A stretch of DNA of 64,000 bases from Chitinophagaceae bacterium. Its GTDB lineage: Bacteria; Bacteroidota; Bacteroidia; Chitinophagales; Chitinophagaceae. The notes below the pieces were generated by a model that was not told the origin of the DNA, did no database searches, and worked only from the letters and a program-made list of their open reading frames with translations. Positions within the stretch are counted from its first letter, which is position 1, and every line of letters starts with the position of its first letter. Both the position numbers and the translations under genes were made by a program. The stretch is taken from the NCBI GenBank assembly GCA_019752045.1, contig JAIEMP010000014.1:1-64000 (forward strand). The letters run 5' to 3'. This document shows positions 18,448 through 27,174 of the stretch, piece by piece.

Positions 18448-20013
18448 ATGGACAAAAATCTACATAATATTGATGAAGCATTTAACAAGGCTTACCAGTC
18501 ATACGAAGATGAGCCGTCTGCTGCTGCATGGGAAAAACTAAGTGCTGCATTGGATAAAGAAGATGCAGAAAAATATAAACGCCGTTTTATTGGCTGGAAA
18601 CGGATAGCTGTTGTGTTGCTTTTCCTGCTTTCAGGATTTTTGATTTATGAAACCGGTGTGGTGATAAAGAGAAAGAACGATAAGGAACTGGTAAAGAAAG
18701 GAAATGATACAGATTCTGCAATGGTAACAGATAACACCGGCCTAAACAACGAGAAGACAACTTTTGAGACTGGCACAAAAGATAAAAAAGAAAATAGTCT
18801 TCCATACGTTTTTGACAATCAGGTACAACCAGCACCTTCTGAAGTATTGATTGAAACAAATGAAAAAGAAATTCTTGCGCCAAAATCTAATCAACAAATC
18901 ACCACTGTATTTGAAAAATCAGAAATTGATATAAATACATCAACGATTAAAAAGTCTAATAAACAATCAGCAAGGGGTAAAACCAAAGTTACTATCAGAC
19001 CAGGTGCGATAGCAGAGGATGAAACAGGAAGCATTGCTGACAATAATGTATCAAAATATAAAGACGGCAGCAGTAAATTAAAAGATGACCAAACGGCAAT
19101 TGTCTCAAGTATGGAAACGGATTCCATCAATAGACTATCAATCTCACCGGTGACTTCCGTTGCAAGAATTGAAATATCAAGACCGACAATTTCGGACTTA
19201 AAAATTAAGGAACCGGTTTTGCCTGTTTTAAAGACCACCGCCAGCACTACTTCATCAAAAAAGAAAAAGCCATCTTCATTCAAACCCTTTTGGTCGGTTA
19301 CAGCATTTGCAAGTAATGATTGGAGACAATATACAATTGATAATGATGTACAAGACAATACCGGCAATCAACAGGATGAAAAAGAAGAAATCAACCGCCG
19401 TGAAAAACATGAAGGCTCTTACTCCGCAGGGGTATTTGCAACAAGGCAATTCACTAAGCATCTTGGTTTAAAAACTGGGCTCATTTATTCCAACACAGCA
19501 ATTGGTATCTCTCCACAGGAAATGTATGCGTCAAAGAAAACAGATGGCAGTGTAGCATATAAATACATTACATCATCTGGTTACGGATTTGTTAAACCCG
19601 GTTTTGGCTTACCCCCGGCCGTGGGTGACAGCATACAATCAACAGAGGCACAGCATAACCTGCAAGTAGTAAGTGTTCCATTGATGGTATCATACCGGTT
19701 TGATAAAAAGAAATTTTCAGTAATACCTGCAGTGGGCTTATCTGCCAATTTCATCACCAGTGCCACTGTAACAACAGAAGTAACTGATGCACTGAATAAA
19801 GAATCTGTTTCTATAAATGGGCTGAATGGCATGAGAAATTTTTACACCGGGCTGATAGCAGATGTAAGCCTTCAATATAATTATAACAGCAAATGGTCAT
19901 TCAGTTTGTTGCCCGGCTTTAGATATGCTCTTACACCTATTACAAAAGGCAATGTGGTAAAAACATTTCCATACAGCTATAACATGGGTGCAGGCATAAC
20001 GTATAAATTTTAA
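18448..20013 (+). CDS. Membrane-anchored protein with C-terminal outer-membrane-barrel-like domain
   Basis: A 521-residue protein. Residues 1-50 form a soluble helical segment (IDEAFNKAYQSYEDEPSAA), a single hydrophobic helix lies at about 53-70 (IAVVLLFLLSGFLIYE), a long polar low-complexity linker follows to about residue 275, and the last 240 residues have the alternating pattern and terminal aromatic (ITYKF) of an outer membrane beta-barrel. The N-terminal layout looks like an anti-sigma factor for the ECF sigma gene 10 bases upstream, with the barrel reaching the outer membrane. That reading is inference; no anti-sigma motif is certain. Confidence 0.7.
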   Translation: MDKNLHNIDEAFNKAYQSYEDEPSAAAWEKLSAALDKEDAEKYKRRFIGWKRIAVVLLFLLSGFLIYETGVVIKRKNDKELVKKGNDTDSAMVTDNTGLNNEKTTFETGTKDKKENSLPYVFDNQVQPAPSEVLIETNEKEILAPKSNQQITTVFEKSEIDINTSTIKKSNKQSARGKTKVTIRPGAIAEDETGSIADNNVSKYKDGSSKLKDDQTAIVSSMETDSINRLSISPVTSVARIEISRPTISDLKIKEPVLPVLKTTASTTSSKKKKPSSFKPFWSVTAFASNDWRQYTIDNDVQDNTGNQQDEKEEINRREKHEGSYSAGVFATRQFTKHLGLKTGLIYSNTAIGISPQEMYASKKTDGSVAYKYITSSGYGFVKPGFGLPPAVGDSIQSTEAQHNLQVVSVPLMVSYRFDKKKFSVIPAVGLSANFITSATVTTEVTDALNKESVSINGLNGMRNFYTGLIADVSLQYNYNSKWSFSLLPGFRYALTPITKGNVVKTFPYSYNMGAGITYKF

Positions 20014-20066
20014 AGTATTCCCAACTAAAATCAAATAACCTGTTGTCTATTCTACAAAATAACATC

Positions 20067-20486
20067 ATGACAAAAGCAATGTTTTTTACAACCGCACCTT
20101 TAGCCTTTTTTGTAACCGTTATAGCAATTGGCAGTATGGTGTTTTTTGCAAGTTGTTCCAAAGATGGAAAGAAGGATGGTAATGAAAATGAAAGTCATTG
20201 CCCGATAATTGCAGCCACCGCTGTGCCACAGGTAGTAAAAGATTCTTTTGCTGTCCGCTATCCTTCGTTAACGGTAAACACTTGGTTTCAAAAAGACAGT
20301 ATTGGCTACTGTGCTTATTTTATTCAACCGGTAAACCAGAAAAAATTAGCTGAATTTACAAAAACAGGTTCCTTCATTATAGAAGAGATTGACCTTGACC
20401 ATGACGGAAATTTTGAAGACGCAACCGGCCATTCCAATCCAAAAGTTCCTGGTATTTGCGAATGTGAAATACATGAAGGAAAATAG
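20067..20486 (+). CDS. Small lipoprotein with PepSY-like domain
   Basis: About 139 residues from ATG 20067 (preferred to the TTG at 20043). A signal sequence ends in the lipobox VFFASC. The mature part holds a single PepSY-like repeat (VPQVVKDSFAVRYPSLTVNT WFQKDS) and an Asp-rich DLDHDGNFED stretch that resembles a calcium-binding loop, with three Cys near the C-terminus. It probably belongs to the sigma factor operon, 53 bases after the barrel gene's stop. Confidence 0.65.
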   Translation: MTKAMFFTTAPLAFFVTVIAIGSMVFFASCSKDGKKDGNENESHCPIIAATAVPQVVKDSFAVRYPSLTVNTWFQKDSIGYCAYFIQPVNQKKLAEFTKTGSFIIEEIDLDHDGNFEDATGHSNPKVPGICECEIHEGK

Positions 20487-20523
20487 TTTTTCATTTGCAC
20501 TTTTAGGGTAAGCTCCCCGTTAG

Positions 20524-20545
20524 CGACAATGCGGTTGTCGTTTTT
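20524..20545 (+). terminator. Terminator after the sigma factor operon
   Basis: Six-base stem CGACAA/TTGTCG (20524-20529 with 20535-20540), five-base loop, followed by TTTTT. Confidence 0.7.
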
Positions 20546-20596
20546 CAAAAATAAAATTTCTTTTAAATAGCATTTTTAAATAAAAATCAAAAAGTA

Positions 20597-21208
20597 ATGA
20601 AACCAAGTACAATCATTCTGGCCAGCCTATTGATAATAGGCATGAATGCAATGGCACAAAAACAAAAGACAATTATAAACCCGGGTGTAAACCCCAAAAT
20701 AGGTGTAGCTGTCAGCCCCACCTATGAATTTAGTCGCATTGACAAAGCCCCTGCCTCTTTCTTAGGTGTTAGAGGAGGTATTGTTTTAGCTGATAAATTA
20801 ACCGTTGGAGGAGTTTTTAAAACTTCAATTAACCAAATAATTCCAAAAAGTGAAACAGACAAGAGTGTTTATCTCCATACATACATGTTTGGGGGATTGC
20901 TTGAATACACGTTGTGGTCAGACAAAGTTGTTCATTTGACTTTTCCTCTTGCCATAGGTGCAGGCAAGGTGGAAATGGATAGGCTCGATAATATCAGAAG
21001 CATAAGTGGACAGCCTTATGGCGAAAAAACTTTCTTTTTTGCAGAACCATCGGCATTGGTTGAAATAAACTTACATAAATACGTCCGGTTAAATGCCGGC
21101 GCTGCTTATCGTTTTGTTGGAAACATGGCGTACCGAAATTTTAATCAAACTGCACTAACAGGCTTATCGGGTGTAATTGGGTTAAAGTTTGGATTATTTA
21201 AAAAGTAA
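20597..21208 (+). CDS. Outer membrane beta-barrel protein
   Basis: A 203-residue protein with a signal peptide cleaved after AMAQ and a mature part of alternating hydrophobic strands (VGVAVSPTYEFSRID is representative), ending GVIGLKFGLF. The size suits an eight-stranded barrel. No specific family or ligand is visible. It follows the terminator of the sigma operon and lacks the shared operator. Confidence 0.65.
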   Translation: MKPSTIILASLLIIGMNAMAQKQKTIINPGVNPKIGVAVSPTYEFSRIDKAPASFLGVRGGIVLADKLTVGGVFKTSINQIIPKSETDKSVYLHTYMFGGLLEYTLWSDKVVHLTFPLAIGAGKVEMDRLDNIRSISGQPYGEKTFFFAEPSALVEINLHKYVRLNAGAAYRFVGNMAYRNFNQTALTGLSGVIGLKFGLFKK

Positions 21209-21260
21209 CAACTTTTAATGCAAAAAATTCTTTTATGAAAAGGTAATAACAAAAGTATAT

Positions 21261-21360
21261 GCCGCTAACATATAAGGCTTAAACGAAGCTTGCGCCGGAA
21301 GTATTTACAGACTAAAAGTATTTTGCGGCGTAAGGTTCGATTTAAGCCTTTGTTGAATGA
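21261..21360 (+). repeat. Long imperfect inverted repeat resembling an integron attC site
   Basis: The outer boxes are GCTAAC (21264-21269) and GTTGAAT (21352-21358), the latter matching the attC core GTTRRRY. Inside them, AAGGCTTAAA (21274-21283) pairs with TTTAAGCCTT (21341-21350), and CTTGCGCCGG pairs imperfectly with TGCGGCGTAAG, giving one long folded arm. It lies before a gene fragment and a promoterless-looking serine hydrolase. A decayed palindromic element of another kind is equally possible. Confidence 0.4.
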
Positions 21361-21464
21361 AGCGCCGGTAGCCGCCGGTGAGATATTATGGAGTTTCAAT
21401 TACAACGCCAAGCCCTGTTCAAATTCCGGTGAGCTATTTTAAAAAATTAAAGAAATTATTCTTT

Positions 21465-21698
21465 ATGAAATTGTTACTGCTATTCATAACAGTCTTTCTT
21501 TGTTCCACTTTTTTATCCGCACAAAAAATAACCATCAGTGGCTTTGTGAAAGATGATGCTACAAAAGAAGCTTATAGATTTATAGAAAATAAAGTAAACT
21601 CGGTTATTAATTGGGGAAATAATATAGCAAGCGGCCATTCATCGGTAACTGCGGTTGACTATTTATTTATAAAATTTACAGCCCGAGGTACAAAGTAA
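21465..21698 (+). pseudogene. N-terminal fragment of a TonB-receptor-like protein
   Basis: From ATG 21465 the frame gives a signal peptide (LLLFITVFLCSTFLSAQ) and the first strands of a carboxypeptidase-regulatory-like domain (KITISGFVKDDATKEAY), the usual beginning of a Bacteroidota TonB-dependent receptor or similar outer membrane protein of 700 or more residues. After that the similarity stops, and the frame ends 40 residues later. It is therefore a truncated remnant, probably joined to unrelated sequence by a deletion. Confidence 0.55.
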
Positions 21699-21719
21699 TA
21701 ATAAAGTAAACAATTTGTC

Positions 21720-22880
21720 ATGCGAAAATATTATAAAATGAAGGGTTTCGTTTCTGTAGCAGGGTTATACTTTTTGTCATTAATATTATTTTCCTGTAAG
21801 ATAATAAAACCTGTTTACTATAATCTTCCCGATGAAAAGGATGCAAATAGATTTCCTTATCGTACTGTTATACAGGCGCCAGACTCTGCAGTATTTAGTT
21901 TTAAAAAAGCTGCTGATGACTCCGCTATTGTTAAGCATATCCGTATTGAAAATAAACCAATTAACGCAACAGGCGTATCCTTAGATCAGTTTGTAAAATT
22001 ACATAAAACAATTTCGTTTGCTATTATAAGAAACGACAGTTTGCTGTATGAATACTATGCTGATAATTATTCTGCAACAAAAAATGTTACCAGCTTCTCC
22101 ATTGCAAAAGCATATATCACCATGCTTGTTGGCATTGCCATTAAAGAAGGGTATATAAAAACTGTAAATGACCCAATAACTGATTATATAACTGAATGGA
22201 AAGACAAACCCGGTTATAATTTAATCACCATAAAAGATTTGCTGCGGCACACATCAGGATTAAAATTTTCGGAGAGTGTATTCAATCCTGAGTCGGACCA
22301 GTTGCAGTTTTATTATGGCACTGCACTTAGAAAAAATATCCTGGCATCTGCCATAAGAGAGCCGCCGGGTCTGCATTTCGATTATCAAAGTGAAAATCCA
22401 TCGTTGCTGGCATTAATACTTGAAAGAACAACGGGTAAAAACGTAAGTGATTATCTGCATCAAAAAATATGGGGGCAGATCGGTACAGAAGCACCGGCAT
22501 TGTGGAATACAGACAGAAAAGATAGTGCTGCTATTGAAAAAGCTTTTTGCTGCTTAAATGCCCGAACACTTGATTTTGCGAAATTTGCAAGGTTACTTTT
22601 AAATAAAGGGAACTGGAATGGAAAGCAGATAATTCCTCAACAATGGATTGAGGAAAGCATCAACCGCACTACTGAACACGGTGGCAAAATTTCTTATGGG
22701 TATAATTTAGGTATAGGGCCTGTTGCCTATAACAGTTTTTATCCCATTGGTTTGTATGGGCAGTTATTGTACATCTACCCGGCAAAGAATATCATTATTG
22801 TGCGGTTTGGAAATGCAGATATCAATTACAATCCAAATTACTGGAAAGAAATGATGCTTCAGTTGATAGACCAGTTGTGA
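21720..22880 (+). CDS. Serine hydrolase of the class C beta-lactamase / penicillin-binding-like family
   Basis: A 386-residue protein with an N-terminal signal and lipobox (LILFSC). The beta-lactamase-fold domain shows the SxxK motif in TSFSIAKAY, the typical segment LLRHTSGLKFSE, a Tyr motif (FDYQSENPS, where YxS stands in place of the common YxN) and a late HGG (TEHGGKISYG). Family members are esterases, D-aminopeptidases or PBP-like enzymes in the periplasm or at the cell surface; resistance to beta-lactams cannot be inferred. ATG 21738 (MKGFVS) is an alternative start. Confidence 0.85.
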   Translation: MRKYYKMKGFVSVAGLYFLSLILFSCKIIKPVYYNLPDEKDANRFPYRTVIQAPDSAVFSFKKAADDSAIVKHIRIENKPINATGVSLDQFVKLHKTISFAIIRNDSLLYEYYADNYSATKNVTSFSIAKAYITMLVGIAIKEGYIKTVNDPITDYITEWKDKPGYNLITIKDLLRHTSGLKFSESVFNPESDQLQFYYGTALRKNILASAIREPPGLHFDYQSENPSLLALILERTTGKNVSDYLHQKIWGQIGTEAPALWNTDRKDSAAIEKAFCCLNARTLDFAKFARLLLNKGNWNGKQIIPQQWIEESINRTTEHGGKISYGYNLGIGPVAYNSFYPIGLYGQLLYIYPAKNIIIVRFGNADINYNPNYWKEMMLQLIDQL

Positions 22881-22930
22881 AAATGTAATTGCATTGCTTT
22901 TAATTTTATTTAACATCAATGCTTTTAAAA

Positions 22931-22964
22931 TTCAGTATTTGTACAGTATGCAGTAATAGTTTTA
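22931..22964 (+). promoter_or_regulatory. Direct-repeat operator plus -7 element (site 7)
   Basis: TTCAGTATTTGTACAG at 22931-22946, with TAGTTTTA at 22957-22964 exactly 10 bases later. The PepSY-like gene starts at 22990. Confidence 0.65.
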
Positions 22965-22989
22965 TTCTATCAAATTAAATCACAAGGTT

Positions 22990-23421
22990 ATGAAACAATT
23001 ATTAGCAGTTGGCCTTTTGTATTTTAGTTTAGCTGCGGTGCAGGCGCAAAAAATAACGGATTCAGAAGTGCCGGTAATCATTAAAGAAGCGTTTGCAAAA
23101 ATGTATCCCGGCATTAAAAAGGCGTCCTGGAACAAAGTGGATACACTATACATAGCCAGTTTCTCCGACGGTAATTACAAAGGGGCCGTATCATTTAATA
23201 ATGATGGAAAATGGGCGGAAAGGGAAACAGTCATTTCTGTAGAATCGGTGCCAGCAGGTATAAATAACTACGTAGAGAAAAATTATAAAAATGAAAAAAT
23301 AACCGGTGCAGTAAAAATCAGAAAATCTTCAGGGGAAATAAGATTTAGAGTTGCTGTTGGAAACAAACAAATCCTATTTACTCAAGAAGGTGATTTCATT
23401 AAAGTAAGTCAATCGTTTTGA
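22990..23421 (+). CDS. PepSY-like periplasmic protein
   Basis: A 143-residue exported protein (signal peptide ending AAVQAQ) with two tandem PepSY-like (BLIP-type) half-repeats. Each starts with a helix such as VPVIIKEAFAKMYPGIKKAS and continues into strands ending in a Phe or Asp-Gly turn. In Bacteroidota such proteins often lie near two-component systems and are thought to inhibit or sense something in the periplasm; the function is unknown. A very similar gene follows 100 bases downstream with its own operator. Confidence 0.8.
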   Translation: MKQLLAVGLLYFSLAAVQAQKITDSEVPVIIKEAFAKMYPGIKKASWNKVDTLYIASFSDGNYKGAVSFNNDGKWAERETVISVESVPAGINNYVEKNYKNEKITGAVKIRKSSGEIRFRVAVGNKQILFTQEGDFIKVSQSF

Positions 23422-23453
23422 GGAAACGTTAAAATCCTTATTCTGTAAAAATC

Positions 23454-23487
23454 TACAGTGTTTCTACAGAATTGAATTAAAGCTTTA
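23454..23487 (+). promoter_or_regulatory. Direct-repeat operator plus -7 element (site 8)
   Basis: TACAGTGTTTCTACAG at 23454-23469, with AAGCTTTA at 23480-23487 exactly 10 bases later. The second PepSY-like gene starts at 23522. Confidence 0.65.
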
Positions 23488-23521
23488 CAATTATATTTTT
23501 AAAATTAAAAAACAAAAAAAA

Positions 23522-23965
23522 ATGAAAAAGTATTTTATGCTGATGGTTGCAGCAGCTTCTATTACAACCGCCACTTTTGCACAAAATCATGAAAAAAATG
23601 AAAAGAAAGAACATGCAAATGTTCCTGCCGTGGTAAAGCAGGCTTTTGAAAAACAATATCCCGGCACAAAAGCCAAGTGGGATAAAGAAGACGGTAAGTA
23701 CGAAGCCGGCTTCAAGCACAACGGGCATGAAATGAGTGTGCTGTACAATGCAAACGGCACGGTGGACGAAACTGAAATGGAAATACCCGTTACCCAATTA
23801 CCAGCAGCAGCCACCAGCTATGTAACCCAGCATAAAATGGGTAAAATTAGTGAGGCTGCAAAAATTACAAAAGCCAATGGTGAGGTGAACTACGAAGCCG
23901 AAGTAAAAGGCAAGGATGTGATTTTTGATGCCGCCGGTAAATTCTTAAAAGAAGTAAAAGACTAA
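23522..23965 (+). CDS. PepSY-like periplasmic protein, paralogue of the preceding gene
   Basis: A 147-residue exported protein (signal ending ATFAQ) with a Lys/Glu/His-rich start to the mature part (NHEKNEKKEH) and two PepSY-like half-repeats (VPAVVKQAFEKQYPGTKAKW and LPAAATSYVTQHKMGKISEA). It shares layout and clear similarity with the gene at 22990, so the pair arose by duplication that also copied the operator. Confidence 0.8.
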   Translation: MKKYFMLMVAAASITTATFAQNHEKNEKKEHANVPAVVKQAFEKQYPGTKAKWDKEDGKYEAGFKHNGHEMSVLYNANGTVDETEMEIPVTQLPAAATSYVTQHKMGKISEAAKITKANGEVNYEAEVKGKDVIFDAAGKFLKEVKD

Positions 23966-24013
23966 TTTTTTCATGGTTAGGTTTTTCATATACTAAGGTT
24001 AAGGGTCAATGGC

Positions 24014-24043
24014 AAAGGGGTGTAGCAATACATCCCTTTTTAT
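24014..24043 (+). terminator. Terminator after the PepSY-like gene
   Basis: Ten-base stem AAAGGGGTGT/ACATCCCTTT (24014-24023 with 24030-24039, one G-T pair), six-base loop, T-run at the end. Confidence 0.8.
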
Positions 24044-24061
24044 TTACCTGATTACTTCTCA

Positions 24062-24095
24062 TTCAGTTTTTGTACAGAATTCAATTTTACGTTTA
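24062..24095 (+). promoter_or_regulatory. Direct-repeat operator plus -7 element (site 9, PAP2 gene)
   Basis: TTCAGTTTTTGTACAG at 24062-24077, with TACGTTTA at 24088-24095 exactly 10 bases later. Its position excludes the upstream TTG at 24070 as a start and favours ATG 24112. Confidence 0.7.
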
Positions 24096-24111
24096 CATTA
24101 ATTCAATCATC

Positions 24112-24943
24112 ATGCAACACTCTAAATCAACCACTATTTTTGTAATGTCGCTGTTTGTATTGGTAGTAAGTGCCAAGGCACAGGTTACTGATTCTGCTGC
24201 CAATAATCTTTTTGTAAAAGATACAACACAACGAAACCTTTCCTGGCGGCTGCCACCTCACAAAAAATCATTCAACGCAAAGTCTTACATCATACCAAGC
24301 TTAATGGTAGCTTATGGTATTACAGCAATTGAAAATGACGGACTGCAAAAATTAAACGGAGAATTTAAAGACGAGATGTATGCCGAAAATCCTCACAAAC
24401 AAATTCACATAGACAATTACCTACAATTTGCCCCGGCAGCAATGGTTTTTGGATTAGATGCCTTTGGCATCAAGGCAAAGCATAACCTGAGAGACAGAAC
24501 CATGCTTTTTTTAATGTCGAACATTATTACCAATGCTTCGGTCTATTCAATGAAATCAATATCTCATCAGTTGCGGCCTGACGGCTCTGCTTATACTTCT
24601 TTTCCTTCTGGCCATACTGCAGAAGCCTTTGCCAATGCCGAATTTTTTACGACAGGAATACAAGGATGTTTCACCCTGGTATGGCGTAGCTGGCTATGCA
24701 ATGGCGGCCACCACCGGCTATTTAAGAATGTATAACAACAAGCACTGGCTCAATGCTTTGGTTGCTTGTGCGGGGGTTGGTATTATTTTTACAAAACTGG
24801 CTTTTTGGTTATACCTGCAAACCCAACACAAACTCTTTAAGGACAAACTGCCTAACACCATTGTATTGCCAACCTGCCAAAGTGGTGCTTTTGGTGTAGG
24901 CATGGTGTATAGGTTTTATGTTTCTGTTACAGCAATACAATAA
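24112..24943 (+). pseudogene. PAP2-family membrane phosphatase with a frameshift
   Basis: The first frame (24112-24735) carries a signal segment, the phosphatase motif KSISHQLRP and the PSGH motif (FPSGHTAEAFA). It then goes out of frame at the T6 run 24643-24648. The second frame continues as a normal PAP2 C-terminus (YKDVSPWYGVAGYAMAATTG, then LRMYNNKHWLNALVACAG). Removing one T from the run restores a protein of about 276 residues. In the third motif (R-x5-H-x3-D) the last Asp is Ala. Active members dephosphorylate lipid phosphates or undecaprenyl pyrophosphate in the envelope. Either a sequencing slip or a real inactivation fits. Confidence 0.8.
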
Positions 24944-24956
24944 TAACATACAAGTA

Positions 24957-25484
24957 ATGAATCATGTAAAAAGCACATATAAATATTTAATTGTTATCGG
25001 AATTGGTTTGGCAATTTTTCTTCTTGACTATTTTGAATTAGTAAATACCCTGTCTAATGAAATTGTTTTATCAGTACTAAGTCTTTTAAAGGCAGGATAT
25101 TTTATTTTCTTCGTTTTCAGAACTATTAAAGAAACAGCTCACAAAGAATTTTATTTTCATGAATTTATGGCTTTTGTTGTGGTCAGTATCTTACTGGTAA
25201 TTTTTTCTTTTGCAATTGATTATTATTGTTTATTTAGAATAGATGCCCACTCATTTGCAGGAGTGATTGCAAAACAAAATATAGTAACAGAATTTATCAA
25301 TTTTATTTATTACAGTATATCAGTTTTTACAACTGCAGGGTTTGGTGATATAAAACCTAACAGTACCAATGCCCAAATATTTGTTTCCACAGAGCTGATG
25401 ATAGCATTCTTTTTTACAATCCTGGTAATTGCAAATATTGGACATATTCGCAGTTCGTTTGTGAACAAAAAAAATGGCAGCTGA
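24957..25484 (+). CDS. Two-helix potassium channel-like membrane protein
   Basis: About 175 residues with four hydrophobic segments. Between the last two lies a pore loop with the selectivity filter TTAGFGDIKP, a GFGD variant of the potassium-channel GYGD. There is no RCK/TrkA-N regulatory domain, which many bacterial channels have. Start at ATG 24957 is preferred to 24918, which overlaps the PAP2 frame. It opens a rightward series of stress genes (Usp, VIT, DUF1003, PPK2, proton ATPase, Nramp-like). Confidence 0.8.
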   Translation: MNHVKSTYKYLIVIGIGLAIFLLDYFELVNTLSNEIVLSVLSLLKAGYFIFFVFRTIKETAHKEFYFHEFMAFVVVSILLVIFSFAIDYYCLFRIDAHSFAGVIAKQNIVTEFINFIYYSISVFTTAGFGDIKPNSTNAQIFVSTELMIAFFFTILVIANIGHIRSSFVNKKNGS

Positions 25485-25549
25485 TCTTAAAAGCTAAAAA
25501 AATTACTATTGAAACTATTATATAAAAATTAAACACTAAAATAATTCAA

Positions 25550-26008
25550 ATGAAAAAAGTATTAGTCGCATTAGACAATCACAGCAATTACAACCTTGTC
25601 AGCGGCAAAGGCAGCGAACTGGCCAGAGCATTAGCAGCCTCTATCGTACTGTTGCATGTTTTTCCAGATACCATTACAACCAGCCCCAATGCTTTTTCAG
25701 GGCTTTACCCTATGATGGGTATAATAGATATTGAGCAGGGATTAAAACTTGCAGAACAATTAGATAAGGAGAGTAAAAGATTTTTGAACCAGGTAAAAGA
25801 CGAAATTAATGATAAGGAAGCTGAGATATATACCGGAGAAGGAGATATAGCCAATGTTATACTCGAAACTGCTGCAAACTGCAAAGTTGATATTATTGTG
25901 ATGGGCTCACACAGCCGGAGTGGTATAGATAAAATATTAATGGGCAATGTGGCTAAGCAAGTATTAAAGCATAGTCATTTGCCATTGTTCATAGTTCCTG
26001 TTAAGTAA
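25550..26008 (+). CDS. Universal stress protein (UspA family)
   Basis: A 152-residue single-domain Usp. The N-terminus KKVLVALDNH and the C-terminal nucleotide-binding motif GSHSRSGIDKILMGNVAKQV (G-x2-G-x9-G pattern) indicate the ATP-binding subclass. These cytoplasmic proteins accumulate during starvation and envelope or energy stress. It lies 18 bases before a second Usp gene. Confidence 0.92.
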   Translation: MKKVLVALDNHSNYNLVSGKGSELARALAASIVLLHVFPDTITTSPNAFSGLYPMMGIIDIEQGLKLAEQLDKESKRFLNQVKDEINDKEAEIYTGEGDIANVILETAANCKVDIIVMGSHSRSGIDKILMGNVAKQVLKHSHLPLFIVPVK

Positions 26009-26026
26009 CAATTAGATTTATCAATT

Positions 26027-26452
26027 ATGAAAAAAGTATTAATAGCAATTGAAGGCGGCCCCTTAACAGAAACCGTTGTACAACATGGCATAAACCTGGC
26101 TCATTTAATAGAGGCAGAAATTGGACTGGTATATGTAGTAGATGCTACTGGTTTTATGGGGGAAGGTGGTTATACCATTCAAAACTATATACAGGATTCA
26201 CATACGGAGGCAAAGGAGCTATTTGCCAAACTGAAATCTGAATTTGATATTCGGCAAACGTGGAATTTTATTGAGGATGGCAAACTGGCTGCAAAGATCA
26301 TAGAAACAGCCATTGAATGGAAAGCAGATTATATTGTAGTGGGCACCCATGGCAGAACCGGGGTTTCGCACTTATTAATGGGCAGTGTTGCAGAGCATGT
26401 TATCAGGCTTAGTAATATACCCGTACTAGTAATTACTCCCGAACACAAATAA
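26027..26452 (+). CDS. Universal stress protein (UspA family), second copy
   Basis: A 141-residue Usp beginning [10 protein letters not shown] and ending with [20 protein letters not shown], again the ATP-binding motif. It is more diverged from the first copy than a recent duplication would be. The VIT-family gene follows after six bases, so they share a transcript. Confidence 0.92.
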   Translation: MKKVLIAIEGGPLTETVVQHGINLAHLIEAEIGLVYVVDATGFMGEGGYTIQNYIQDSHTEAKELFAKLKSEFDIRQTWNFIEDGKLAAKIIETAIEWKADYIVVGTHGRTGVSHLLMGSVAEHVIRLSNIPVLVITPEHK

Positions 26453-26458
26453 ATTGAA

Positions 26459-27148
26459 ATGAGTCACAACGAAAAACATTTAAAGAGTTCAGATTTTATT
26501 ACTGATATTGTTATCGGCATGAGCGACGGGCTTACTGTTCCATTTGCCCTGGCCGCAGGTATTAGCAGTGCTGTATCAGATAATCACATAGTAACCACAG
26601 CAGGTATAGCAGAAATTATTGCTGGAAGTATTGCAATGGGATTAGGCGGTTATCTGGCTGGCCGTACTGAATGGGATCACTACAAATCAGAAATTGCTAA
26701 AGAATATTATGAAGTAGATAATATGCCTGAAAATGAAAAGGATGAAATAAGACAAATATTTGCTGAATATGGTTTTAGTGAAAATGCTCAAATAATGCTG
26801 GCTGATGAATTATCAAAGGACAAAGACAAGTGGGTTAAGTTTATGGTGAAGTACGAATTGGGTTTAGAAAAACCAGACTATAACAGGGCAGGTAAAAGTG
26901 CCGCTACTATAGGGTTATCTTATGCGGCCGGAGCTTTCATACCATTACTTCCGTATTTCTTTACAGCTACACCTAATGAAGGCCTGCAAATCTCTGCGAT
27001 TATCGCACTGATTTGTTTATTTATATTTGGTTATTTCAAAAGTAAAGTAACTGGGCAACCCGTTTGGCAAGGTGCGTTTAAAGTAATGATAATTGGTGCA
27101 TTAGCTGCTGCTGCCGCATTTAGTGTGGCAAAATTATTTGGAGCCTAA
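26459..27148 (+). CDS. VIT1/CCC1-family iron/manganese transporter
   Basis: A 229-residue membrane protein with helices at both ends and a cytoplasmic acidic metal-binding insert in the middle. Helix 1 has the family motif DIVIGMSDGLTVPFALAAG, and the insert (about residues 75-140) is rich in Glu and Asp (NMPENEKDEIRQIFAEYG). Family members move Fe2+ or Mn2+ out of the cytoplasm. It sits between Usp and DUF1003 genes. Confidence 0.9.
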   Translation: MSHNEKHLKSSDFITDIVIGMSDGLTVPFALAAGISSAVSDNHIVTTAGIAEIIAGSIAMGLGGYLAGRTEWDHYKSEIAKEYYEVDNMPENEKDEIRQIFAEYGFSENAQIMLADELSKDKDKWVKFMVKYELGLEKPDYNRAGKSAATIGLSYAAGAFIPLLPYFFTATPNEGLQISAIIALICLFIFGYFKSKVTGQPVWQGAFKVMIIGALAAAAAFSVAKLFGA

Positions 27149-27174
27149 AAAACAAGAAATAAAAATAGTACGCA

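Noticed and set aside
21720-22880. True beta-lactamase conferring resistance
   Set aside because: Motifs fit the wider serine hydrolase/PBP-like family and the Tyr motif is atypical; no basis for resistance.
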